From Lentimicrobiaceae bacterium (lineage in GTDB: Bacteria > Bacteroidota > Bacteroidia > Bacteroidales > JALOCA01), in the NCBI GenBank assembly GCA_023227965.1, contig JALOCA010000001.1, forward strand, positions 137,305-201,304: 64,000 nucleotides of DNA. The letters run 5' to 3'. The notes under the pieces are model-generated. The model was not told where the DNA came from. It did not search any database and saw nothing but the letters and a program-made list of their open reading frames with translations. Positions 25,653 to 35,414 of the stretch are shown here, in pieces. The translations under genes were made by a program, and so were the position numbers. Position 1 is the first letter of the stretch. Each line of letters starts with the position of its first letter.

Positions 25653-28600
25653 ATGCCCCAAATATTACATGCATACAGTATTTCCCGTTTTCTCCGCAGA
25701 AGATGCAAAATAAGTGTTTATTTACAGGTTTTTTGTGTCTTGATGTTTTTTATTGAAAATGAAAGTCTGGCACAACCGCTTTCTGTTAATGCGACGGCAA
25801 ACCCTACTGCTGTATGTGCCGGAACCGCTTCACAATTAGATGCAGTAGCTACAGGAGGCACTGGTAATTACACCTATTCATGGGTTTCGGTTCCTCCCGG
25901 ATTTACTTCCAACCTGCGTAATCCTTCTGTTATTCCGGGTATTACAACTACCTATACCGTAACAGTTACAGACAGTATAAATATGGTGAGCGACGACGTA
26001 CAAGTGAGTGTTTTCCAGCCTCCCACTGCACAGGCAGGCCATGATGATACTGTTTGTCAGGGAAATTCATATTCCCTTAATGGGATAGCTACTTATCAAA
26101 GTACTATAATATGGTCGACCGATGGTGATGGTTATTTTAGTAATCCTTATATTTTAAATCCCTTATATTACCCCGGAATTGCTGATATCCAGACTGGATT
26201 TGCTATATTAACTTTAACTTCCTATCCTATTGCGCCCTGTTCAAATATTGTTTCAGATGATTTACAACTGCTGATTATTAAATCGGCGTATGTAAATGCA
26301 GGTCCCGATGCAACTATTTGTAATAACGGGACTCACAATTTAAGCGGTTCAGCAAGTAATTTTTCATCTATCCTCTGGTCAACTTCAGGTGATGGCTTTT
26401 TTGATAATGATACAATTTTTACGCCTAATTATACACCGGGTACTCTTGATAAGGCAAATGGACTGGCTGTTCTGTCTCTCACAGCCTCAAGCGGAGGCTC
26501 CTGTCCAAACAATGTGATTGACAATATGTTATTAACGGTAGAAAGCTTCCCTGAAGTAAATGCTGGCCCTGATACAAGTATTTGTGATAATGCTACATAT
26601 GCCATTCTATCTACAGCAGCGCACTTTTCTTATGTGCAATGGACAACTTCGGGTGATGGTAGTTTTAGCAACGATTCCATAGTTACACCCGTATATACCC
26701 CTGGTACAAACGATTTGATAAACCGTAGTGTTACCTTAACTGTTTCTGTTACACCGATTACCCCATGCCCTGAAGGAAAAACAGACAGCATGGTATTAAG
26801 TTTTGCCTTAGCTCCTACTGTAAATGCCGGAAATTCAGGCATTATATGTATGGATCAGTCGTTCGAACTCAATGGCTCTGCTACTGACTATTCCTCTGTA
26901 TTGTGGATGACTTCCGGTGATGGAACTTTTTTTGATGCAACATCGTTAAATACAGAATATAACCCTGGATCTATTGATATTCAGAATGGTAATGTGTATT
27001 TGACTTTAAAAGCTAATGGCACTTCTCTGTGCAACGGCTATTCCGAAGATTCACTTACGCTTTCTATTCTACAACAACCTTCGATTTTTGCAGGTATAGA
27101 TAATTTGGTTTGTGAAGACGAAACATCTTACCCGTTAAATGCGCAGGGCACAAATTTTAGTTCAATTTTATGGGAAACAACAGGCAATGGCACATTTGTT
27201 AACGGAAATAGTTTAGATGCTACTTACACCATTGGAAGTCAGGATATAAACGATGGAGGTGTTACTTTAATTGTTAAGGCATTTTCTGTTTCTCCCTGCT
27301 TAAGTTATGTATCTGATAGTCTTTATCTCGAAATAAGTAGTATTGCAGTAGCTAATGCCGGGGAAGATGCTGAAATTTGTGCCGGAGACACTTACCAGTT
27401 GAATGGTTCGAAAATGTTTTCAAATTTTTGCAACTGGGCAACAAGCGGAGATGGCGTGTTTGACCATTCTGATAGTTTAAATGCAATTTATACTCCCGGC
27501 AATGATGACATCTTGGATGGAGTAGTTACGCTATCGTTATATGCATGGTCATTATTGCCCTGTACAACATCTGGTGTGGATGCAATGACAATTACTATCA
27601 ACCAAGTACCGGAAATAAATATAGGAAATGATCAGCAAATATGCAGTGGTGATTCTGCGTATTTTAATGCAACAGCCCTACACTATGAGTCTTTGCTTTG
27701 GACAACGCGGGGGGATGGTACTTTTACAAATACATCTTCCTTAAATTCTGTGTATATACCCGGTAGCGAGGATATTGCTAATGGCAGTGTACGGCTAATT
27801 CTAACTGCTAACGGCTTTCAGAGTTGTGGTTTTGTTACAGATTCTCTCGACATAACTATACATAATGCTCCTGTTATTAATGCTGGAGAAGACCAGGAAG
27901 TATATATAGGGAATAGTACAAACTTACATGCAACAGTAACCCCATCGGCAGGAACTTACTATATTCAATGGGAGCCTGCTTTCATGGTTTCAAATCCACA
28001 CAGTCTGGATGTAGAAACAGTTGTTCTTGAAGATACGATCACCTTTATTCTTTACGTTACAAATCAGGAAACAGGTTGTATAAGCAGTGATGAAATAGAT
28101 GTTAATGTAACAATGGGCCCGGTTCAAATAAATGTTACTGCTGATCCGGATACTGTATGTAGGGGTAAGATGGTTCAACTTCAGGCTAATGCACAATACG
28201 GTTCGGGAAGTTATACTTATTATTGGTCGTCGATTCCTGCTGGCTTTTCATCGCAAATTGCTAATCCAGTGGTATATCCAGATACTACAACAATTTATAC
28301 GGTAATTGTTAATGATGGAAGCACTACCCCTTCGGCTTCTCAAAAAGTAGTAGTACTTGGAAGCCCGGAGTCTTATTCTATTGTTGGACCACAATCCGTT
28401 AAACAATTTGAATATTATAACTATACGGTAAACCAAACCGTTAATGTTGTTTATTTGTGGTGGGTTACCAATGGCAGCATCACGGCAGGGCAGGGAACTA
28501 ATAATATTTACGTACATTGGGGAGAAGTAGGCACCGGCGAAGTAAATGTTGTTACTATTGATCCGATGGGCTGCAATTCTGACACAAGCAGTATTATTGT

Positions 28601-28901
28601 GTATGTTAAAACTACCGGTATTGATGAATACGATGCCAAATATCGCACAGAAGTTTTTCCCAACCCTTCTGATGATGAACAATGGATTTTTTATACACTA
28701 CCTGCTCAATCAAATGTAAAAATTGAGCTTTTTGATATAACTGGAAACTTTATTAAATTGCTTACAAACGAAGAACAATCTGCCGGAGAACATCATCTTT
28801 TAATTAATAAAACTCATTTTGGTAAAGCCTCCGGTATGTTTTATATAAAATTTATTCTTAACAATACTATATTTTTAAGAAAAATAATTAGGATAAATTA
28901 A
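25653..28901 (+). CDS. Large secreted repeat protein with type IX sorting domain
   Basis: 1082 aa. Signal peptide at ~15-42 ending SLAQ after an Arg-rich start. A PKD-like domain ('TYSWVSVPPGF', ~45-130) is followed by seven ~87-aa repeats (~130-740), each opening with a VNAGPDxxIC-type strand, then an aromatic 'ILWSTSGDGxF', 'YTPGxxDIxNG' and a conserved Cys late in the unit; the two Cys per repeat probably form a disulfide. Two more Ig/PKD units follow. The last ~85 residues are a type A type IX C-terminal domain ('EVFPNPSDDE', 'VKIELFDITGNFIKLL', 'GMFYIKF'), directing export and surface attachment. Likely adhesin; ligand unknown. Confidence 0.85.
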   Translation: MPQILHAYSISRFLRRRCKISVYLQVFCVLMFFIENESLAQPLSVNATANPTAVCAGTASQLDAVATGGTGNYTYSWVSVPPGFTSNLRNPSVIPGITTTYTVTVTDSINMVSDDVQVSVFQPPTAQAGHDDTVCQGNSYSLNGIATYQSTIIWSTDGDGYFSNPYILNPLYYPGIADIQTGFAILTLTSYPIAPCSNIVSDDLQLLIIKSAYVNAGPDATICNNGTHNLSGSASNFSSILWSTSGDGFFDNDTIFTPNYTPGTLDKANGLAVLSLTASSGGSCPNNVIDNMLLTVESFPEVNAGPDTSICDNATYAILSTAAHFSYVQWTTSGDGSFSNDSIVTPVYTPGTNDLINRSVTLTVSVTPITPCPEGKTDSMVLSFALAPTVNAGNSGIICMDQSFELNGSATDYSSVLWMTSGDGTFFDATSLNTEYNPGSIDIQNGNVYLTLKANGTSLCNGYSEDSLTLSILQQPSIFAGIDNLVCEDETSYPLNAQGTNFSSILWETTGNGTFVNGNSLDATYTIGSQDINDGGVTLIVKAFSVSPCLSYVSDSLYLEISSIAVANAGEDAEICAGDTYQLNGSKMFSNFCNWATSGDGVFDHSDSLNAIYTPGNDDILDGVVTLSLYAWSLLPCTTSGVDAMTITINQVPEINIGNDQQICSGDSAYFNATALHYESLLWTTRGDGTFTNTSSLNSVYIPGSEDIANGSVRLILTANGFQSCGFVTDSLDITIHNAPVINAGEDQEVYIGNSTNLHATVTPSAGTYYIQWEPAFMVSNPHSLDVETVVLEDTITFILYVTNQETGCISSDEIDVNVTMGPVQINVTADPDTVCRGKMVQLQANAQYGSGSYTYYWSSIPAGFSSQIANPVVYPDTTTIYTVIVNDGSTTPSASQKVVVLGSPESYSIVGPQSVKQFEYYNYTVNQTVNVVYLWWVTNGSITAGQGTNNIYVHWGEVGTGEVNVVTIDPMGCNSDTSSIIVYVKTTGIDEYDAKYRTEVFPNPSDDEQWIFYTLPAQSNVKIELFDITGNFIKLLTNEEQSAGEHHLLINKTHFGKASGMFYIKFILNNTIFLRKIIRIN

Positions 28902-28933
28902 TTAATTATCATGAATTATTAAAAAATAGCTTT

Positions 28934-30166
28934 ATGTTCAAAAGAAATTGGGCTTTACTGTTATCTGTATCCATGATAATTCTATTTTTTTCCTGTAAAA
29001 AAAATATTGATTTACCGACTGCTGCATTTTCTGTAACCCCCGAAAACGGAAATATTAATGCCATTTTTACTTTTGACGCTTCCCCAAGTTACAAAGGAGA
29101 AGGTACAGAAGTAGTTATCAAGGAATATTACTGGGACTTTAACGGTGATGGGGTCTGGGATACGGTTTGTAAAGCAACACCAATTGTACATTATCATTAT
29201 GTATTGCCAGGAAATAAAACGGTAATTTTGAAGGTAAGAAATAGCCAGGGTTATGTTTCTGTAACCACAAGAACTTTTGTTGTGGCTGATTATGTTAATA
29301 ATCCGCCATCGAAACCTTCTAATCCCATTCCTGCTAACAATGCAACAGGACAACTAACCCAGCTTGTTTTATCCTGGAATTGCAGCGATCCGGATGGTGA
29401 TCCGGTTGTTTATAAAATATTTTTCGGCGATTCTGCAGATCCTCCCCTTGTTTCAAGTGATTTAAGCGAAACAAGCTATGATACGGGTACTCTGGAAGCG
29501 GGTAAAACATATTATTGGAAAATAATTGCTTCCGATAATCATAGTAACAATTCAGAAAGTGCTATCTGGCACTTCCGGACACAAGGCTCTGTTCAGCAAT
29601 GTCCCACAACTTTGTTCGATGAACGTGATGGGAAATCGTATACTACGGTCGTGATTGGTCAGCAATGCTGGATGGCAGAAAACATTGACATTGGCGAAAT
29701 GATTATTTCAAGTACCAGTGCTAGTAACCAAGCTGATAACGAAATAATTGAAAAATATTGTTATGGAAACAGCCAGGTAAACTGCAATTTGTATGGAGGT
29801 TTGTACCAGTGGAATGAAATGATGAATTATACAGAAGAAGAAGGCTCTCAGGGAATTTGCCCTGTAGGTTGGCATGTTCCCACGGAATCGGAATGGAGCG
29901 CACTTGTTGAATACCTGGGAGGTAACCTTTATGCCGCAATTTTTCTAAAAGACGGAGGTTCGGCAGGTTTTAATGCTTTGTTGGGTGGTGAACGTTTGAC
30001 CGATGGAAGTTTTGCCAACAAAGGTACCTATGTGTATTTTTGGAGCTCTACTTCCAAAGAAACAGGCTATGCATTTCAAATTCACATGCTTAATACTTTT
30101 AATGCAGTTTTTTATACATACGATGAAAAGGTATTGGGGAAATCGGTTAGATGTTTAATGGACTAA
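28934..30166 (+). CDS. FISUMP-domain lipoprotein with PKD and FN3 domains
   Basis: 410 aa. Lipobox 'FFSC' (Cys ~21). A PKD domain (~30-118, 'EYYWDFNGDGVWDTV') and an FN3 domain (~120-212, 'LSWNCSDPDGDPVVYKIFFG', 'AGKTYYWKIIASDN') precede the C-terminal Fibrobacter succinogenes major paralogous (FISUMP) domain (~215-410): 'GKSYTTVVIGQQCWMAENI', 'GLYQWNEMM', 'GICPVGWHVPTESEW', 'YFWSST', 'SVRCLMD'. Surface or outer-membrane lipoprotein, biochemical role unknown. It follows the type IX adhesin by 32 nt. Confidence 0.85.
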   Translation: MFKRNWALLLSVSMIILFFSCKKNIDLPTAAFSVTPENGNINAIFTFDASPSYKGEGTEVVIKEYYWDFNGDGVWDTVCKATPIVHYHYVLPGNKTVILKVRNSQGYVSVTTRTFVVADYVNNPPSKPSNPIPANNATGQLTQLVLSWNCSDPDGDPVVYKIFFGDSADPPLVSSDLSETSYDTGTLEAGKTYYWKIIASDNHSNNSESAIWHFRTQGSVQQCPTTLFDERDGKSYTTVVIGQQCWMAENIDIGEMIISSTSASNQADNEIIEKYCYGNSQVNCNLYGGLYQWNEMMNYTEEEGSQGICPVGWHVPTESEWSALVEYLGGNLYAAIFLKDGGSAGFNALLGGERLTDGSFANKGTYVYFWSSTSKETGYAFQIHMLNTFNAVFYTYDEKVLGKSVRCLMD

Positions 30167-30167
30167 A

Positions 30168-30896
30168 TTGATAAACTTGAAAAAAAAATCCGGGAAATTA
30201 TTTCTTATTCCAACTTTCTTGGGCAATACAAACCCTGAAGATGTTTTGCCGGCAGGATTGTTGCCACGCATTTCCCATCTTACTGGTTTTGTTGTTGAAG
30301 AAGTGAAGACAGCACGGCGGTTTCTTCGGAAAATAGGATACTTGAAGAATTTTGATGAAGTTGTTTTCATGGAATTAAATGAACATACCCCGGATGATAC
30401 AATTTTCAGTTATCTCAATGATGTTGAAAAAGGTAATGATATTGGGTTGATGTCGGAAGCAGGAGTTCCCTGCGTTGCCGACCCTGGCAATAAAATAGTA
30501 AAATTAGCCCATGAAAAGCAAATAGAAGTAATACCATTAGTAGGTCCGTCATCTATCTTGCTTGCATTGATGGCTTCGGGACTTAATGGACAAAATTTTT
30601 CGTTTTGTGGGTACCTTCCCATCAAAAATCAAGAAAAGATTTTGAAGATTAAGGAATTAGAACAAAAATCAAAAAAAGAAAATCAAACGCAGATATTTAT
30701 CGAAGCTCCTTATCGTAATATGCAGTTACTTACATCTTTATTGCAAACCTGCCAAAAAAATACTTTGCTGTGTATTGCCTGCGATTTAACTCTTCCGAAA
30801 CAGTATATTTCAACAAAAACAATAGATGAATGGAAAAAAGATTTACCAGGTATTAATAAAAGAGCAGCCGTTTTTCTTTTGCAATTGTTAAATTAA
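30168..30896 (+). CDS. RsmI-like SAM-dependent (tetrapyrrole methylase fold) methyltransferase
   Basis: 242 aa, starting at a TTG 1 nt after the FISUMP stop (a second TTG at 30177 is equally possible). 'KLFLIPTFLGN', 'IGLMSEAGVPCVADPG', 'LVGPSSILLALMASGLNGQNFSFCGYLP' and 'FIEAPYRNMQLL' match the RsmI/YraL family, but the C-terminal RNA-binding part of RsmI is absent. In Bacteroidota this short form often coexists with true RsmI, so the target (16S rRNA C1402 or other) is uncertain. Its stop overlaps the convergent FKBP gene by 4 nt. Confidence 0.8.
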   Translation: MINLKKKSGKLFLIPTFLGNTNPEDVLPAGLLPRISHLTGFVVEEVKTARRFLRKIGYLKNFDEVVFMELNEHTPDDTIFSYLNDVEKGNDIGLMSEAGVPCVADPGNKIVKLAHEKQIEVIPLVGPSSILLALMASGLNGQNFSFCGYLPIKNQEKILKIKELEQKSKKENQTQIFIEAPYRNMQLLTSLLQTCQKNTLLCIACDLTLPKQYISTKTIDEWKKDLPGINKRAAVFLLQLLN

Positions 30897-31399
30897 TGCG
30901 CATGTCCTCCTACACCGTGTGCATGTCCATGCGATAATTCTTCCGGAGTTGCTTCTCTTACGTTAATAACCTCTCCATCGAAATGTAAGTTTTTTCCTGC
31001 TAACGGGTGATTAAAATCCATACAAACAGTTTGGTTATCAATGGAAACAACTAAGCCATATAACGGTTGTCCATCTTGGTTTTGCATTGGAATTTCATTC
31101 CCTATCTGCAGTAAATTGTAGTCCACTTTGCCGTCAACAATAAAAGTGCTAATAGGGAGATTCACTACGGCATTTACATTCACATTCCCATATGCTTCGT
31201 TGCAGGTAAGTGCAAATTCAAAAAGTTCACCAGTTTTTTTCCCATTAAGTTTCTGCTCAAAAGATTCGAGAAGATTTCCTGTACCAAACATATGTACAAA
31301 AGGCTGGTCTTTGGTTACTGTTTCTACAATTTCGCCTTGGCTATCATTTAATTTTAATACATAACTCAACGTTACAACTTTGTTTTTTGAGATTTCCAT
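30893..31399 (-). CDS. SlyD-like FKBP peptidyl-prolyl isomerase
   Basis: 168 aa. The FKBP half-domains 'VVTLSYVLKLNDSQGEIVETV' and 'DFNHPLAGKNLHFDGEV' flank an inserted IF chaperone domain, as in SlyD. The C-terminus is His-rich (six His in the last 12 residues), a likely Ni/Zn-binding tail. No signal peptide, so cytoplasmic. It should assist folding through proline isomerisation and metal handling. Confidence 0.9.
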   Translation of the reverse strand: MEISKNKVVTLSYVLKLNDSQGEIVETVTKDQPFVHMFGTGNLLESFEQKLNGKKTGELFEFALTCNEAYGNVNVNAVVNLPISTFIVDGKVDYNLLQIGNEIPMQNQDGQPLYGLVVSIDNQTVCMDFNHPLAGKNLHFDGEVINVREATPEELSHGHAHGVGGHAH

Positions 31400-31509
31400 T
31401 AAATTAGAGTTTATTATTATAATGATTTGATCAGATTTTTTTGATTTGTTTTTTTGAAAAGAAATGTATTGTTATATAAAACGTTCATCAGGTACATTTG
31501 TTTAAAAAT

Positions 31510-32118
31510 TCATGGTTTCACTGGTTCATGGGGAGGATAATCCTGAATAATCTGGTTATAAATAGATAAAACCTGAGGTACAATCAAATGCTGATCGTCG
31601 TTTATTATTATAAAATCAGAAAGGCTACATTTTTTTTCATCACCCCATTGGTGCTGTTCCCTAAGAAAAAAATCTTTCTCCGAAAGAAAATCCCTTTCTA
31701 TAACCCTTTGTTTTCGAATATTTACAGGGGCACTTACTGTAATAATTCTATCAAATAAGTTATTAAATCCGCTTTCAAAAAGTATAGCAGCCTCTAAAAC
31801 AGCTAAAGGTGCCTGTTGATGTATTGCCCATAGCTGAAAATCTTTTTTTACCATGGGATGGAGCAAACTGTTAAGGAAAGCAAGCTTTTCAAAAGAATTA
31901 AAAACAACTTCTGCCAATAAAACCCTGTCAATCAATCCTGTATTTTTAAAAATATTATTTCCCAGGCATTTACGTAATTGTTGTTTTATCGTTTCGTCAT
32001 CCAGAAATTTCTTGGATTCCTGGTCAGCATGGTAAACAGGAATATTCAATACTTTGAAAATCTGAGCTACAGTTGACTTTCCACTTCCTATACTGCCGGT
32101 AAGTCCTATCTTTATCAT
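31510..32118 (-). CDS. coaE: Dephospho-CoA kinase
   Basis: 202 aa. P-loop 'GLTGSIGSGKSTV' (residues 5-17), 'VYHADQESKKFL' and 'PLAVLEAAILFESGFNNLFDRIITVSAP' are CoaE blocks. It phosphorylates dephospho-CoA to give CoA, the last step of CoA synthesis. It is the last gene of the nusB operon; its ATG overlaps the stop of the YbbR-like gene by one base (TAATG). Confidence 0.95.
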   Translation of the reverse strand: MIKIGLTGSIGSGKSTVAQIFKVLNIPVYHADQESKKFLDDETIKQQLRKCLGNNIFKNTGLIDRVLLAEVVFNSFEKLAFLNSLLHPMVKKDFQLWAIHQQAPLAVLEAAILFESGFNNLFDRIITVSAPVNIRKQRVIERDFLSEKDFFLREQHQWGDEKKCSLSDFIIINDDQHLIVPQVLSIYNQIIQDYPPHEPVKP

Positions 32119-33089
32119 TATTTTAACAAAATGTACTCTACAGATTTTGGGTCAATAACAATATTAGAAATAAAATAAGGATACTTGTGGACAACAATAT
32201 CCAATTTACTAGCTCCTGTTGTAATACCCACGGGGTCAACTGTTATTGCAAACATAGCCGGGTCTATTTTTTTATAGTCTTTCATGGCTACCCTGAAAAT
32301 TATTTTTGCTTTATCAGGGAAAGTCCGCAAATGATATTCGGGAAACATGTTCAAATCAATTGGTAATAACAAGGAAGATTCCGTAAACCTTTCAACAGGA
32401 ACAAACACATTAACAGTATTTTTCGATAATTTTACAGGCACCCGTGTTTTAGGCCTTTTTATTTTGACAGAGAAGGTCTCGCTTTTTTCCACATTACTGA
32501 GCCCTTTTTTTTGTGTTTCTACTTTTTGTATTTTAGAAATTTCTTCTAAAGTGCCGGATATTATAATGCTATCAGGCTCACATGCAATGTTGTCATAAAG
32601 CTGATACTGTTTTTTAAACTCAAGGTTCAGATTGAGGTGTACGGGTACCTTTTTATAATGTCTTTTTTCCATTCTGAAAAAAAGCGTATCAGGTTGAATG
32701 GAAATAAGCCTATTGCTTAAATTGGTTTGCGTTTGTATCTGCGAAAGCAATTCGGAAGTTAGCAAAAGAGCGTGATAGTCCTCTTTTTTTTTACTGGGAC
32801 TCAAATCAGGAAGTTGGATGTTAAGATTTTTATTCTTTATAAAATATTTCTTGAAAATATATTCAAAACCTTTGATAGAAACATTAAGGTGAAGGTTTGA
32901 ATCTATTTGGTTTATCATTACCAATTCCTTGGGAAAATGGGAAAAAGTTACCGGATAGTCAAGAATTACATTGTAGTCTTTTGAAAGTTTAATAACAAGC
33001 CAGGTACAAATGGAAATAATTAAACAAACGATGAAAACCGTAACTTTAAACCGAAGTTTTATTTTGTTTGCGGTATCTGAGGCCCTCAT
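32118..33089 (-). CDS. YbbR-like domain protein
   Basis: 323 aa. A single N-terminal TM segment (~12-32) anchors a region with YbbR-like repeats: 'YNVILDYPVTFSHFPKELVM', 'HYKKVPVHLNLNLEF' and 'PDSIIISGTLEEISKIQ', the last being the common YbbR strand motif. In Firmicutes, CdaR (YbbR) controls the c-di-AMP cyclase CdaA; no cyclase gene lies here, so the role is open. Position in nusB-yajC-ybbR-coaE is conserved in Bacteroidota. Confidence 0.8.
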   Translation of the reverse strand: MRASDTANKIKLRFKVTVFIVCLIISICTWLVIKLSKDYNVILDYPVTFSHFPKELVMINQIDSNLHLNVSIKGFEYIFKKYFIKNKNLNIQLPDLSPSKKKEDYHALLLTSELLSQIQTQTNLSNRLISIQPDTLFFRMEKRHYKKVPVHLNLNLEFKKQYQLYDNIACEPDSIIISGTLEEISKIQKVETQKKGLSNVEKSETFSVKIKRPKTRVPVKLSKNTVNVFVPVERFTESSLLLPIDLNMFPEYHLRTFPDKAKIIFRVAMKDYKKIDPAMFAITVDPVGITTGASKLDIVVHKYPYFISNIVIDPKSVEYILLK

Positions 33090-33120
33090 CGTTTTAACAA
33101 GTACTTTTTAATCTGCTGAA

Positions 33121-33453
33121 TTATTTGTTTTCGGAGAGTTGAGCTGAGGTGTCCATCGCAACGGCTGATTTTTCAATTCTTAACCGTACATGGTTTTCAA
33201 CTTCAATCGAGAAGGTTTTTTCCTGCACTTCAACAATTTTACCATGAATACCTCCAATGGTAATAATTTTATCACCAATTTTTAAATTTTCACGAAATTT
33301 TTTCTGGTCTTTTGAACGTTTTACCTGGGGGCGTATAAAGAAAAGGTAAAAAACTACAATTATCAAACCGAGAAAAATTAAAGAAGAATAAGGGCTTGCA
33401 CCAGATCCTTGTTGCTGTGGTGCCATGAGTAAGGTTGTTTGTAACATATTCAT
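33121..33453 (-). CDS. yajC: Preprotein translocase subunit YajC
   Basis: 110 aa. One TM helix (~24-43, 'LIFLGLIIVVFYLFFIRPQ') is followed by 'KRSKDQKKFRENLKIGDKIITIGGIHGKIVEV', the YajC core. It is an accessory part of the SecDF-YajC complex in the inner membrane. Start is MNMLQTT; a shorter start at the second Met is possible. Confidence 0.95.
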   Translation of the reverse strand: MNMLQTTLLMAPQQQGSGASPYSSLIFLGLIIVVFYLFFIRPQVKRSKDQKKFRENLKIGDKIITIGGIHGKIVEVQEKTFSIEVENHVRLRIEKSAVAMDTSAQLSENK

Positions 33454-33480
33454 TGTGTATTAATTATAGTAGTTATTTGA

Positions 33481-33945
33481 TTATGGTTCAGTTATTTGTG
33501 CTTCAATGTGTAATACCTTGGTACTGGGTTGGGTATTGGCAACTATTGTAATACTTTTATTTTGAAATCCTTTTTTCCCCTGGCTGTCGAAAAGAACGGT
33601 AATATAATTTTCTTCATTTGGCTTAATTGATTGTTTGGGGTACTGTGGAACAGTGCAACCGCATGAAGTGCTTACACTTGATATTACAAGATCGGCATTC
33701 CCAGTGTTTTTGAATTTAAAAGAAAAGGAAACTTTTTCTCCCTGAATTACATTGCCGAAATCGTGTTCTTCCTTTTCGAAAGCTATAACCGGAACGGAAC
33801 TGGAAGTATTGTCTGCTGATGCAGAATTGGGATTATTGATTATTCCGGTAGAAATTTGCTCTTCTGTTTCTGCTGATTTATTCTTACAGGAATTATAAAG
33901 TCCGGCAAAGATTACTAAAATACAAAGTATGAATTGTTTTTTCAT
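33481..33945 (-). CDS. DUF1573 lipoprotein
   Basis: 154 aa. Lipobox 'YNSC' (Cys ~20). The mature part is a DUF1573 immunoglobulin-like domain: 'EEHDFGNVIQGEKVSFSFKFKNTG', 'LVISSVSTSCGCTVPQYPK' and 'ITVLFDSQGKKG', with the family Cys-Gly-Cys motif. Exported, probably outer-membrane-linked; role unknown. Conserved position between nusB and yajC in Bacteroidota. Confidence 0.85.
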   Translation of the reverse strand: MKKQFILCILVIFAGLYNSCKNKSAETEEQISTGIINNPNSASADNTSSSVPVIAFEKEEHDFGNVIQGEKVSFSFKFKNTGNADLVISSVSTSCGCTVPQYPKQSIKPNEENYITVLFDSQGKKGFQNKSITIVANTQPSTKVLHIEAQITEP

Positions 33946-33966
33946 TTAATGTGGAAGTTTGGATTG

Positions 33967-33974
33967 CAAAACTA
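33967..33974 (-). promoter_or_regulatory. Bacteroidota -7 box for the DUF1573-yajC part of the operon
   Basis: The plus strand reads CAAAACTA, giving TAGTTTTG on the minus strand, 22 nt before the DUF1573 start. It may allow the yajC-ybbR-coaE part to be transcribed apart from nusB. Confidence 0.4.
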
Positions 33975-33993
33975 CAAAATTTCTGCAAGGAAT

Positions 33994-34455
33994 TTACATT
34001 GTACCCATAGAGTTAGTATTATTTAAATTTCTGATTATGTATATATTATAATTACCTAATGGTTTGAATCCCATTTTTTCATACAGTCGAATTGCATATA
34101 TGTTTTCTGCATGTACTTCTATTTTTACCTGTAAACCCATTTCATTGATGTAGTGAAGAGTTTTTTGTAACAATAATTTTCCCCAGCCCTTGTGCTGGTA
34201 TTTTTTCTTAATGCCAAAATGATGAAGGTAGCTTCTTCTTCCGTCGGAGGTTATCCATGATGTGCCCATTATTTCTGAAGCGGAACTTTCCATAACAATA
34301 AATTTTCCTCCCCGGGCAAGAGTATGCATGATAACGTTTGCGTCATCTGCTCTTTGTTTGCTTCCAAGCCCGATTTCAAACCAAAGCGATTCAATTTGTT
34401 CAAAATCACTTTGGTTGAAGTCTCTGAAAATTACATTACTTTCTGAGATTTTCAT
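33994..34455 (-). CDS. GNAT family N-acetyltransferase
   Basis: 153 aa. Motif A of the acetyl-CoA site is 'FGIKKKYQHKGWGKLLLQ', and 'KIEVHAENIYAIRLYEKMGFKPLG' closes the fold as in RimI-like GNATs. Its ATG overlaps the nusB stop (ATGA), so it is translationally coupled. Substrate unknown (protein N-terminus or small molecule). This gene is an extra inside an otherwise standard operon. Confidence 0.85.
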   Translation of the reverse strand: MKISESNVIFRDFNQSDFEQIESLWFEIGLGSKQRADDANVIMHTLARGGKFIVMESSASEIMGTSWITSDGRRSYLHHFGIKKKYQHKGWGKLLLQKTLHYINEMGLQVKIEVHAENIYAIRLYEKMGFKPLGNYNIYIIRNLNNTNSMGTM

Positions 34456-35414
34456 TCCATCAAACCTCTCCCTATTTTAACAATTTTCTTCTGATTTTTC
34501 AAATCTACCACCAATTTATCTAATATTCCGTTAACAAAAATACTGCTTCGCGGAGTACTGTACATTTTAGCAATTTCGATGTATTCGTTCATTGTTACTT
34601 TTACCGGAATAGATGGAAAATCAATGAATTCACATAATGCCATTTTAATGAGGATGATATCCATTAAGGCAATACGTTCGAGCTCCCAGTTTTTGAGTGC
34701 TTCGGCTATCAAAGAATCAAACCGGTTGCTGTTAACGAAGGTTTTTCGAAATAAATTCTTTACAAATAATTCATCTTCATTTTTTTCGTCTGTTCCGTCA
34801 CTTTTAAATAATGTTGGTAACAGAGTTGAAGAATCAAAAGCAGTACCTACTGAATCAATAAATTTTATTACAAAAACCGCAGCAGTATCAAAATCGTCAA
34901 CCCAATAAATGCTGTGTTCTTCGCAAATACTTTGCAAAATTTCGGAAGTAAAAATATGTTTTTTATAAATAGTTTTAAAAAAATGTATATCTTCTTGTAA
35001 ATTAATGTTGTCTGATGCAATATACTCCTGATAGACTTTACTTTCTTTAATTTGTTGAAATAATTTACGAATGAATTCAATATCATTTGACCAGTTTATG
35101 GAGTAATATTCAATTTTTCTTCTAAAATCAATGTTCTGCGATAAAAGTTTTATAAATTGATTATCAATAAATTTAGTATTAGGGCTAAGCTCGTCGGCAG
35201 TTGGGAAAAATTTTAATTTAGCGTCTTCAAATCGGTTGGCTGCAAAGTCTACCAATTCTGTGCAAATACTGAGTTGGAAGATGAATAATTCGTAGAGTTT
35301 TTCAATGCTTTTTTTTAACTGACGTTCGGCATTGTCTGCCTCTTCATTTTCAGATTGTAAAAAAGAATACAAGGCTTGCATTATTTTAATTCGAAGATAT
35401 CGTCTGTTTAGCAT
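34452..35414 (-). CDS. nusB: Transcription antitermination factor NusB, long form
   Basis: 320 aa from the ATG at 35414 (MLNRRYLRIKIMQALYSF, the usual start); an upstream ATG at 35471 would add 19 residues unlike any NusB. The RNA-binding N-terminal helix and the C-terminal core 'ELERIALMDIILIKMALCEFIDFPSIPVKVTMNEYIEIAKMYSTPRSSIFVNGILDKL' are present, with a long middle helical region typical of Bacteroidota NusB. It acts with NusA/NusE in rRNA antitermination. First gene of the operon. Confidence 0.95.
   Translation of the reverse strand: MLNRRYLRIKIMQALYSFLQSENEEADNAERQLKKSIEKLYELFIFQLSICTELVDFAANRFEDAKLKFFPTADELSPNTKFIDNQFIKLLSQNIDFRRKIEYYSINWSNDIEFIRKLFQQIKESKVYQEYIASDNINLQEDIHFFKTIYKKHIFTSEILQSICEEHSIYWVDDFDTAAVFVIKFIDSVGTAFDSSTLLPTLFKSDGTDEKNEDELFVKNLFRKTFVNSNRFDSLIAEALKNWELERIALMDIILIKMALCEFIDFPSIPVKVTMNEYIEIAKMYSTPRSSIFVNGILDKLVVDLKNQKKIVKIGRGLME

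Noticed and set aside
28248..28682. 144-aa minus-strand frame inside the type IX adhesin
   Set aside because: Antisense shadow of the repeat-rich gene; composition is unlike the real proteins of the window.
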